DNA of 6,161 nt from Deltaproteobacteria bacterium. Lineage in GTDB: Bacteria > Myxococcota_A > UBA796 > UBA2385. The notes under the pieces are model-generated. The model ran no database searches and was not told the DNA's origin. It saw only the letters and a program-made list of their open reading frames with translations. Where the stretch lies: contig JAERSX010000664.1 of assembly GCA_016845285.1 (NCBI GenBank), positions 1 through 6,161 of the forward strand, written 5' to 3'. A program made the translations under genes and the position numbers. Below are positions 1 through 5,682 of the stretch, piece by piece (the stretch's first letter is position 1; each line of letters begins with the position of its first letter).

Positions 1-596
1 GCCGACAGGGTGTCGCCGCGCTCCCGGGCGATGGTGGTGGTGAACAGCGCGCCGCCGGAGAAACCCATGACCGCGAAGCGCTCGATGTCTACGTCGAGCT
101 CGGTGGCCACACAGGTTCGCAGGTCGTCGTAGAGCACGACGTCTTCGGTGCCCTCCTCCATGGCGTCCCACATGTAGAAGCTGAAGCCCATCAGGTCCAT
201 GAGCTGGGACTCGGGCAGCACGATGACCGCGCCGGTCTCGTCGGCCAGGCTCTGCATGTCGAAGGCGTTGGCGAAGTAGCTGGCTGGCTCGATGCTCGTG
301 TCGACCAAGCCGTGGAAGAAGAAGACCACGGGCATGTCGGTGCCGGGCGAGCTGGGGATCACCACGTGCACGTTGCGGTCCATGTCGCTCGACGTGAACG
401 TCTTGGTGCCCGACTCCGTGAGGTCGGGGCAGTCGCCGCTCGAGAGCTCGGCGAGCTCGGCGGCGAGGGAGCCCTCGCCACCACCGGAGTCTTCGCCGGA
501 CGCGGTGTCGTCGGTGGCTTGGCCGTCGTCTTTGTCGCCGCAGGCAGAGAGAGTGAGGGCGAGGAGCATGCAGGGGATGGTCTGGACCGGGGACAT
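1..596 (-). CDS. Putative lipoprotein alpha/beta hydrolase (esterase / PHB-depolymerase-like), C-terminus outside the window
   Basis: 198 residues are visible, and the frame is still open at the left edge. The N-terminus has a hydrophobic segment ending in the lipobox LSAC (Cys19). A low-complexity Asp/Gly/Ser/Glu linker follows (about 20-45), as in surface-anchored lipoproteins. The mature part has alpha/beta-hydrolase hallmarks: a strand running into an oxyanion-type His-Gly (VVFFFHG, His95-Gly96) and the nucleophile elbow GFSGG with Ser180. The order and spacing fit the LpqC/esterase-type poly(3-hydroxybutyrate) depolymerase-like group, whose members are usually about 300 residues or more. 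The catalytic Asp and His would lie beyond the window, so the full triad cannot be confirmed. The start at 594-596 is preceded by GGAGG with a 4-nt spacer. An internal Met10 would shorten the signal peptide and lacks such a site. The substrate is unknown: feruloyl or acetyl esters, polyesters or other esters are all possible. It lies 96 bp downstream of the phosphoesterase gene on the same strand. Confidence 0.85.
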   Translation of the reverse strand, partial: MSPVQTIPCMLLALTLSACGDKDDGQATDDTASGEDSGGGEGSLAAELAELSSGDCPDLTESGTKTFTSSDMDRNVHVVIPSSPGTDMPVVFFFHGLVDTSIEPASYFANAFDMQSLADETGAVIVLPESQLMDLMGFSFYMWDAMEEGTEDVVLYDDLRTCVATELDVDIERFAVMGFSGGALFTTTIARERGDTLS

Positions 597-614
597 GGAG
601 CCTCCAAGGCGCGG

Positions 615-620
615 AGTGTA
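615..620 (-). promoter_or_regulatory. Possible -10 element upstream of the hydrolase gene
   Basis: On the minus strand the 96-bp gap between the phosphoesterase stop and the hydrolase start contains TACACT in the context GCTACACTCCGCG, ending 18 nt before the start codon. It matches the sigma-70 -10 consensus at four of six positions, and transcription would begin just upstream of the GGAGG ribosome site. I see no convincing -35 hexamer 16-18 bp further upstream. The rest of the gap holds no strong hairpin followed by a T run, so read-through from the upstream genes is equally possible. Confidence 0.35.
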
Positions 621-692
621 GCGGGGTGCCTGCCGAGGTGCGACGGGCTTTGCCGAGCGCTGACGAGCGGTCTGCTGCTCCGCCGAGGGGCG

Positions 693-2051
693 CTACCCGA
701 TGAGCCCCCGTCGCTGCCACTCGCGGATGAACGGACTGCGTACCGCCCGTCGATCGCCCAGCCGCAGCCGGATCCCCTGGGCTCGCAGGTGCTCGGCCAG
801 GGTGTGGAGATGGGCCATGCGGCCGTAGAAGCACTCGTCGCCCACGCTGTCCGGGTCGAAGTCGAAGGCTGGCAGCTCCACGGGCGGCAGCGCATCGCCG
901 GCGGCCATGCGGTCCCAGTCGATGCCCGCCGAGAGCGAGTTGGTGGCCTCGAGGCGTGTGTTCCACAGGGGCAGGTCGTGCAGCTCGCAGACGAGCTTGA
1001 GCCATGACGTGTGGTCGTAGACCGTCGAGTCGATGCCCTGCTTGACCCACGGTCCGATGAGCTGGGTGGGCACGCGGAAGCCGAGCTGATCGAAGCCGTC
1101 GTCGCCCCGGTCGTCGGCGAGGGTGGGAGGCGGCACGTGGTCGAAGAAGCCGCCGTGCTCGTCATAGGTGAGGATGATGAGCGACCGCTCCCACAGGCCG
1201 CTCGCGACCAGCAGCTCGTAGATCTGGCCGATGAAGAGCTCGCCCAGGCCCGGATGGTGAGGCGGATGGTTGTCGTTGTAGCTGAAGGCGGGGTCGATCC
1301 AGCAGACCGGCGGGACCTCCCCCCGCTCGAGGTCCCGGGCGAGGTCCTCGATCATGCCGATCGTGCCCAGGGGCGAGGCGTAGTGATCCTTGAAGAGCCC
1401 GATGAACGGGAGGTCTCCGTAGTAGTAGCCCCAGGGGATCTCCTTCTCTTCGAGGGCCTGCCAGATGGTCTTCTCGGTGAAGAAGCCGCCGCTGGGCATG
1501 GTGTTGGACTGCTGGCCCTGGCTCGATGCCATGTGGGCGTAGAGCCGGTTGGGCCAGGTGGGCCCCAGGATGCTGCAGAAGTAGCGGTCGCAGACGGTGT
1601 AGGCGTCGGCCAGGGCCCAGGTGAACGGGAGGTCCTGGCGGCGCTGGTAGGCCATCACGCCGGCGCCGTTGCCGCCCACTCTGGCCGCGTACTCGGTGCA
1701 GAAGCCGTCGTTGGCGCCGTCGGCCCACTGGTCGTGAGAGCTCCCCCATCCGTGGGGGGGATCGTCGGGACAGGCGACGTCGGCGGGGTAGGGCGCCACG
1801 CTGCTGCCGTCGGGAGCAGGGTTGCTCATGTCTGCGGTGAGCCCGTCACCCTCGAGGCCTTCGTCGAGGCTGCGGCCGCCCAGCCAGTGGTCGTAGCTGC
1901 GGTTCTCCATCATGATCATGAAGACGTGGTCGATGCGCCCCGGGGCAGCAGCGGAGTCTCCTGCACCCCCGCCGCCGCCTTCGGGCTTGCAGGCCACGGC
2001 GGCGGCCGCCAGGCCCGAGCGGAGGGCGTCGCGTCGGCTGAGGACGGCCAT
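693..2051 (-). CDS. Tat-exported lipoprotein phosphoesterase, phospholipase C / acid phosphatase family
   Basis: 452 residues. Predicted to hydrolyse phosphoester bonds (phospholipids or phosphomonoesters) outside the cytoplasm. The N-terminus carries a twin-arginine motif (SRRDAL, 5-10), a short Ala-rich stretch and a possible lipobox Cys21. A Gly-rich linker follows (about 25-37). Family motifs appear in order: MMENRSYDHWLG (47-58), where Glu49 and Asn50 are the expected metal ligands; GPTWPNRLY (163-171), where Thr165 sits at the nucleophile position; NDNHPPHHP (259-267); and YDEHGGFFDHVPPP (296-309), where Asp297 and Glu298 are expected metal ligands. FRVPTQLIGPWV (325-336) and YDHTSW (345-350) follow. 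These match the phosphoesterase family that includes Pseudomonas PlcH/PlcN and Francisella AcpA. The protein is shorter than the roughly 700-residue PlcH/PlcN type and lacks their C-terminal domains. Thr at the nucleophile position, rather than AcpA's Ser, leans towards phospholipase C. The start is preceded by GGAGA, and the gene begins 15 bp after the OB-repeat gene, so the two are probably co-transcribed. Substrate is inferred, not shown. Confidence 0.93.
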   Translation of the reverse strand: MAVLSRRDALRSGLAAAAVACKPEGGGGGAGDSAAAPGRIDHVFMIMMENRSYDHWLGGRSLDEGLEGDGLTADMSNPAPDGSSVAPYPADVACPDDPPHGWGSSHDQWADGANDGFCTEYAARVGGNGAGVMAYQRRQDLPFTWALADAYTVCDRYFCSILGPTWPNRLYAHMASSQGQQSNTMPSGGFFTEKTIWQALEEKEIPWGYYYGDLPFIGLFKDHYASPLGTIGMIEDLARDLERGEVPPVCWIDPAFSYNDNHPPHHPGLGELFIGQIYELLVASGLWERSLIILTYDEHGGFFDHVPPPTLADDRGDDGFDQLGFRVPTQLIGPWVKQGIDSTVYDHTSWLKLVCELHDLPLWNTRLEATNSLSAGIDWDRMAAGDALPPVELPAFDFDPDSVGDECFYGRMAHLHTLAEHLRAQGIRLRLGDRRAVRSPFIREWQRRGLIG

Positions 2052-2066
2052 GGGTTCTCCGGGGCG

Positions 2067-3857
2067 CTACTCGCGCAGGTCGAAGGCGGAGCGAGGGGCG
2101 AGGCGGATGGTGTCGTCGTCTCCCTGGAAGACGATGCCGATGACCGACGAGAAGGTGGCGCCGACCTCGACCTCGGGCTCCACGAAGCGGAAGTCGAGGA
2201 CCAGGTCGAGGTCGGTCTCGGCGCCGTCGGCGTGGACCTCGGTCAGCTCGACGTTGAAGACACCGACCAGGCCGGCCTCGTAGGGAGTCCAGTCTTCGGG
2301 CAGGGTGGCCAGCTCGGTGGGGGTCTCGCCGCCGGAGCCAGAGACCACCAGATCGGTCGCCACGTCCTGCCGCAAGGTGACCCGGCCGTCGTCGTCCTGG
2401 ACGAAGGTCGCCAGCAGCGACACCGCGTCGTCGGGAAAGACCAGCACCTCCTGCCCCTCTGGCACCGACAGGGTCACCCAGATGCCGGCGTTGGCTCCAC
2501 CGCCGGGGTCCTGCAAGGTGTAGCCGCTGCCATCGAGGGCCACGCTGCTGGTGGCCACGGCTCCCTCGAGCTGCACCAGGCTGTTCACGGCCACCAGGCC
2601 GGCCTGGATGTCGGTGATGGTGTAGGTCCCGACGACGGTGCCACCGTCCTCGCCGACCACGATGTCGTCCTCGTCGCGGGGGCAGAGCAGCAGGGAGTCT
2701 CCGCTGCGATCGAGGGGACCGGTGAGACCGGTGTAGGTGACGCCGCTGTCGAGGTTGACGCTGCTCAGCAGGTCATCGATCAACACGTCCCAGGTGGTGG
2801 TGAACGAGCCGTCGGTGTTGGGCTCGCCGGTCATCTGCAGCCCCTGGAGGGTGAGCAGGTTGCCCTGGAGCAAGGACCAGTCGTCGGGCTCCGTCGAGAT
2901 GGACACCGCGGTGACCTCGGCCGTGCCCATCTCCCAGACCGCCTCGGTCGACGTCACCGCCACCTGCCGTCGCTGGTCCTGGGTCATGGCGGTGCCGCGC
3001 AGGGCCAGCAGATCGCCCGGCTCGGGAGCCAGGCCATGGTCGGGCGGGAGCCAGGCGAGGCTGATGAACATGCCGGCGGCGCCGTCGGGGTCTTGGGCGA
3101 AGAAGCCGTCGCCTTCGCGGGTCAGCCCGCTCGTGGCCACGATCTGTTCGAGCAGCACACCGCCCTCCACCTCGTCGGCTCGGATGGCCTGCAGGGTGGT
3201 GCTGCAGGAAGAGCCGAGCAGGGTGCCCACGAGGTCGTCGGCGGTGCGGGGGTGGAGCAGCACCTCACCCAGGGCGTTGTCCACGACACCCACGGCCACC
3301 TCGAGCTCGTCTTCGGGGCCCGCGAAGATGTCCACAAAGGCGGTGCCGAGGGACAGGCCCTCGTCGAGGGCGACCGCCCCCGTCAGATCTGGGCAGGCGG
3401 CGATGGTGGGTTCCTCGTAGAGGACGAGGGCTCCGGTCCAGGCGGGATCGAGGGGGTCGACGTCGACGTCGACGGTGGGGTCGGCTGTGCCAGTGACCTC
3501 GAGATCGTCGAGTTCATCGACCAAGAGCTCGGTTCGGCCGAAGGCCTCGGAGGTGGTGGCGTCCAGCCGCAGGGTGTCGCCCACCGCCAGGTCCAGGGTC
3601 TCGGCGCCGCGCGGAAGGTAGACGGGCAGGCCACTGTGGGGGCCGCCGCCCGGGTCCTGGACCCACAGGGTGTGACCGTCTCGGCCGAGCGGTGTGGTGG
3701 CGATCACGTCATCGAGCGTCACCGCTCCCTCGACGTTGCCAGTGTGAACGCCATAGATGGTCGTCGCCTCGGCCGCCGGCGAGCCGGAGTCCACCACGGG
3801 CGCCGCGCCGGTGCAGGCCCAGGTTCCACCCAGCAGCAGGGGCAGCCGGTGCCGCAT
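2067..3857 (-). CDS. Exported protein of three tandem OB-fold-like modules, probable lipoprotein, no catalytic domain seen
   Basis: 596 residues from the chosen start. The N-terminus (MRHR plus LPLLLGGTWAC) looks like a short signal peptide with a possible but atypical lipobox Cys15, followed by a flexible linker to about 30. The rest is three diverged copies of a roughly 180-residue module (33-209, 220-399, 410-596). The first half of each has a beta-rich pattern with a QDP motif (67-69, 255-257, 449-451). The second half, except for module 2, has a short hydrophobic turn before its end, and all three end in a shared LxPRxxxD-type strand (LHPRTADDL, LCPRDEDDI, LAPRSAFDL). This resembles the OB-fold repeats of predicted extracellular nucleases (YhcR-type, COG2374), but no nuclease, phosphatase or other enzymatic motif is present. 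The protein is very acidic, with few Lys and Arg. A binding or scaffold role at the cell surface is an inference. The start at 3855-3857 has AGGAGG three bases upstream. Met at 3867-3869 (four residues longer) is the alternative, with a weaker site. It is the first gene of the minus-strand block. Confidence 0.85.
   Translation of the reverse strand: MRHRLPLLLGGTWACTGAAPVVDSGSPAAEATTIYGVHTGNVEGAVTLDDVIATTPLGRDGHTLWVQDPGGGPHSGLPVYLPRGAETLDLAVGDTLRLDATTSEAFGRTELLVDELDDLEVTGTADPTVDVDVDPLDPAWTGALVLYEEPTIAACPDLTGAVALDEGLSLGTAFVDIFAGPEDELEVAVGVVDNALGEVLLHPRTADDLVGTLLGSSCSTTLQAIRADEVEGGVLLEQIVATSGLTREGDGFFAQDPDGAAGMFISLAWLPPDHGLAPEPGDLLALRGTAMTQDQRRQVAVTSTEAVWEMGTAEVTAVSISTEPDDWSLLQGNLLTLQGLQMTGEPNTDGSFTTTWDVLIDDLLSSVNLDSGVTYTGLTGPLDRSGDSLLLCPRDEDDIVVGEDGGTVVGTYTITDIQAGLVAVNSLVQLEGAVATSSVALDGSGYTLQDPGGGANAGIWVTLSVPEGQEVLVFPDDAVSLLATFVQDDDGRVTLRQDVATDLVVSGSGGETPTELATLPEDWTPYEAGLVGVFNVELTEVHADGAETDLDLVLDFRFVEPEVEVGATFSSVIGIVFQGDDDTIRLAPRSAFDLRE
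2070..3761 (-). repeat. Three diverged tandem protein-coding modules inside the OB-repeat gene
   Basis: Translated on the minus strand, module 1 spans about 3231-3761, module 2 about 2661-3200 and module 3 about 2070-2630. Each opens with a hydrophobic/acidic strand (VTLDDVIATT, VLLEQIVATS, VQLEGAVATS). About 15 residues later comes a QDP turn followed by Gly-rich sequence (QDPGGG, QDPDGA, QDPGGG). Each closes with a Pro-Arg-acidic strand. The copies are similar only at motif level, so this is old duplication and not a recent DNA repeat. Module boundaries are approximate and were set by eye from these landmarks. Confidence 0.7.
3456..3473 (-). repeat. Three perfect tandem copies of the palindromic hexamer GTCGAC
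   Basis: GTCGAC is repeated three times without interruption inside the OB-repeat gene. It encodes Val-Asp three times (residues 129-134), in the linker between the first and second halves of module 1. The unit is six bases and in frame, so gain or loss of a copy would change the linker by two residues without a frameshift. Chance origin in GC-rich coding DNA is plausible. Confidence 0.8.
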
Positions 3858-3918
3858 TCTCCTCCTCATCGGTCCGCGAACGCGGGCCTCCCCCACGGTG
3901 TACAAGACGGAGGGCGCT
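3858..3918. promoter_or_regulatory. 61-bp divergent intergenic region between the OB-repeat gene and the ABC transporter genes
   Basis: Both blocks must be started from here or from within the flanking coding ends. On the plus strand, TACAAG (3901-3906) is the most -10-like hexamer, but a start from it would leave almost no leader before the GTG. On the minus strand, the overlapping TACACC (3897-3902) is a poorer match. These two overlap in GGTGTACAAG, so polymerase binding on one strand could exclude the other. No -35 box is convincing on either strand. GGAGGG (3909-3914) is the ATPase ribosome site, and AGGAGG on the minus strand (3861-3866) serves the OB-repeat gene. The promoter calls are weak. 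The divergent layout itself is clear. Confidence 0.4.
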
Positions 3919-4836
3919 GTGGCGAGTGAAGCTCTGGTCGTTCGTGGCTTGACGCGGCGCTTCGGCAGCCGCACCGCGGTCTCTTCCCTCGACGTTCGCG
4001 TGGTGGAAGGCGACACCTACGGCTTTCTCGGCCCCAACGGTGCCGGCAAGACCACAGCCATCCGCTGCATGCTCGGCCTCATCCGCAAGAATGCCGGTGA
4101 GGTGGAGGTCTTCGGAGAGCGTGACCCGGTCCGCCAGCGCAGCTTCATCGGCTCGATGGTGGAGACGCCCACCTTCCACTCGTGGATGAGCGGTCGGGCG
4201 AACCTCGAGCGGGCGGTGGCCTACGCGGGCCAGGGCGACAAGGACGACATCGACCGGGCGCTCGGCCTCGTCGGCCTCGCCGGCCGCGACAAAGAGAAGG
4301 TGCGCACCTACTCGCTGGGCATGAAGCAGCGCCTGGGCATCGCGCGGGCGCTCGTGGGCAGGCCGCGGCTGCTCCTGCTCGACGAGCCCACCAACGGCCT
4401 CGACCCCCGCGGCATGAAGGAGGTCCGCGACCTCCTGCTCAAGCTCGCTCGAGAGGAGAAGCTCACCATCTTCGTGAGCTCTCACCTGCTCAGCGAGGTG
4501 GAGCTCCTCTGCAACCGGGTGGGCATCATCGAGCACGGCAAGCTCATCGCCGAGGGCACCGTCGAGGAGCTGCTGGCGCGTCGAGACGGCGGCCAGCTTG
4601 TCGATGTCGGTGTCAGCGACATGGCCGCCTTCCAGGGCTTCCTGGCGGGCGAGCACGGCCTCAAGGTGGTGGGCGACGCGCCGGAGGGCCGGCTGCGTCT
4701 GGAGCTCGAAGACCTCGACGTGAGCGAGCTGAACCGCCGCATGGTGGCCGCGGACCTGTCGGTCACGGCCCTGGCTCCGGTCATCAACTCCCTCGAAGAC
4801 CTCTTCCTCTCGCTGACCTCCGAGGAGATCACCTGA
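3919..4836 (+). CDS. ABC-2 type transporter, ATP-binding subunit
   Basis: 305 residues with a GTG start. It hydrolyses ATP at the cytoplasmic face to drive the membrane partner encoded next. All ABC ATPase motifs are present: Walker A GPNGAGKTT (38-46), a Q-loop region where Glu82 stands in the usual Gln position (SMVETPTF, 79-86), signature YSLGMKQRLGIARAL (131-145), Walker B LLLLDEP (151-157), D-loop NGLDP (159-163) and switch His189 (VSSHLLSE). The Glu in the Q-loop and the HSWMSGRANL stretch are typical of the BcrA/NatA-like branch, which handles peptide antibiotics, sodium or other small exports. The C-terminal tail (about 225-305) ends with LEDLFLSLT, as in that branch. The GTG at 3919 is chosen because GGAGGG lies four bases upstream. 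A longer frame from ATG 3757 would run back across the divergent region into the opposite gene and has no transporter-like sequence. Substrate cannot be told. Confidence 0.95.
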   Translation: MASEALVVRGLTRRFGSRTAVSSLDVRVVEGDTYGFLGPNGAGKTTAIRCMLGLIRKNAGEVEVFGERDPVRQRSFIGSMVETPTFHSWMSGRANLERAVAYAGQGDKDDIDRALGLVGLAGRDKEKVRTYSLGMKQRLGIARALVGRPRLLLLDEPTNGLDPRGMKEVRDLLLKLAREEKLTIFVSSHLLSEVELLCNRVGIIEHGKLIAEGTVEELLARRDGGQLVDVGVSDMAAFQGFLAGEHGLKVVGDAPEGRLRLELEDLDVSELNRRMVAADLSVTALAPVINSLEDLFLSLTSEEIT

Positions 4837-5636
4837 TGCCCCGTCACTTCCCCCAGATGGTGATGGCGGAGCTCCGCTGCGTCTTCGGCCGGGTCTCCGG
4901 CAAGGCGGCGGTGGTCATCGCCCTGCTCGTGGGCCTCGCGGTCACCGCGTTCTGGTTCTACGTCAACAGCCGCACCATCGATGCCGAGGTCAACGGCCTG
5001 GGCGTCAACAGCTTCCTCGACCTCAGCATGCGCGGCGTCATGGGCGCCGGGCTGCAGCTCCGCAACTTCTTCGTGTTGCCCATGGTGTTGGTGCTGGCCA
5101 CGGCGGCCTCCTTCGCCGGGGAGCGCGGCGACAACACCCTGCGCGAGGTCTTCGTGCGGCCCGTCTCCCGATGGAGCGTGGTGCTGGCGAAGATCTGCGC
5201 GCTCATGACCCTGTCGGCCACCACCTTGTTGGTGACGGCCGTGCCTGCGATGCTGGGTGGGGCCGTGCTCTTCGGCTTCGAGTCGCCCATCGGCCAGGTG
5301 GCCCTCGGGTATGTGGCCAGCCTCCTGAGCGACCTGGGCCTCGTGCTCATGGTGGTGCTCGCCAGTGGGATCTCGGCCCGTGTCGGCGGCGTCGTGGTCG
5401 CCGTCATCGGCGGCTTGATGGTGGACATGGGGGCGCGCGCCTTGCTGGGCGTGATGAACACCTTCGGCGTGGAGTGGGCGGGCCCTGTGGGTCGGGCCAT
5501 GCCCGGTGCGGCCCTTGCGTGCTGGGAGGGCTTCGACGGCACGTGGGAGTGGGAGCGCTTCGTCGGGCTCGCCGCGCTGTGTCTCATCTGCGGAGGCATC
5601 TCGCTGTGGCGCTTCCAGCGGATGGACGTGCCCTAG
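4836..5636 (+). CDS. ABC-2 type transporter, permease subunit
   Basis: 266 residues, forming the membrane channel for the preceding ATPase. Six hydrophobic segments are visible at about residues 24-43, 78-95, 115-147 (long, with a Pro break), 156-179, 183-206 and 242-260. After the second comes GERGDNTLREVFVRPVSRW (95-113), a clear version of the cytoplasmic 'ER..GTL..L..PVSR' motif shared by ABC-2 permeases. The short N-terminus before helix 1 and the loop between helices 1 and 2 (44-77) are ordinary for the family. The start ATG overlaps the ATPase stop by one base (TGATG), with GAGGAG eight bases upstream inside the ATPase gene, so the pair is translationally coupled. Six helices suggest a homodimer, or possibly a heterodimer with an unseen partner. 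A tight ATPase-permease pair without a periplasmic binding protein points to export. The cargo is unknown. Confidence 0.93.
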   Translation: MPRHFPQMVMAELRCVFGRVSGKAAVVIALLVGLAVTAFWFYVNSRTIDAEVNGLGVNSFLDLSMRGVMGAGLQLRNFFVLPMVLVLATAASFAGERGDNTLREVFVRPVSRWSVVLAKICALMTLSATTLLVTAVPAMLGGAVLFGFESPIGQVALGYVASLLSDLGLVLMVVLASGISARVGGVVVAVIGGLMVDMGARALLGVMNTFGVEWAGPVGRAMPGAALACWEGFDGTWEWERFVGLAALCLICGGISLWRFQRMDVP

Positions 5637-5682
5637 GCGCCCTCGGGCCTCAGGGGCCACAGACAGCAAGATACGCAGGCGC

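Noticed and set aside
597..692. Possible terminator after the phosphoesterase gene
   Set aside because: I found only short imperfect inverted repeats (for example GAGC/GCTC with an 8-nt loop) and no T run.
312..1007. A 231-codon plus-strand frame across the hydrolase start, the intergenic gap and the end of the phosphoesterase gene
   Set aside because: It is the same type of antisense shadow, with no recognisable motif. It overlaps the lipoprotein signal and catalytic regions of real genes.
1011..3929. A 972-codon open frame on the plus strand across the OB-repeat and phosphoesterase genes
   Set aside because: It lies codon-on-codon antisense to two well-supported genes that share one frame. 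In this register it can be stopped only by TTA, CTA or TCA codons in the sense strand, which are very rare in such GC-rich genes. Its translation is low-complexity Gly/Val/Ala/Asp/His-rich without any family motif.
3858..4016. An upstream start for the OB-repeat protein, adding 53 residues
   Set aside because: The extension is antisense to the ATPase N-terminus, would bury the signal peptide, and has no ribosome site as good as the AGGAGG before 3857.
4182..4835. A longer N-terminus for the permease starting inside the ATPase gene
   Set aside because: The extra 218 residues are Arg/Gly/Pro/His-rich out-of-frame reading of the ATPase. The ATG at 4836 has a good ribosome site and gives a normal ABC-2 permease N-terminus.
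5637..5682. Possible terminator between the permease and CoA-transferase genes
   Set aside because: Only a weak 4-bp GGCC/GGCC stem (5646-5658) is present, with no T run after it. This is insufficient to call a terminator.
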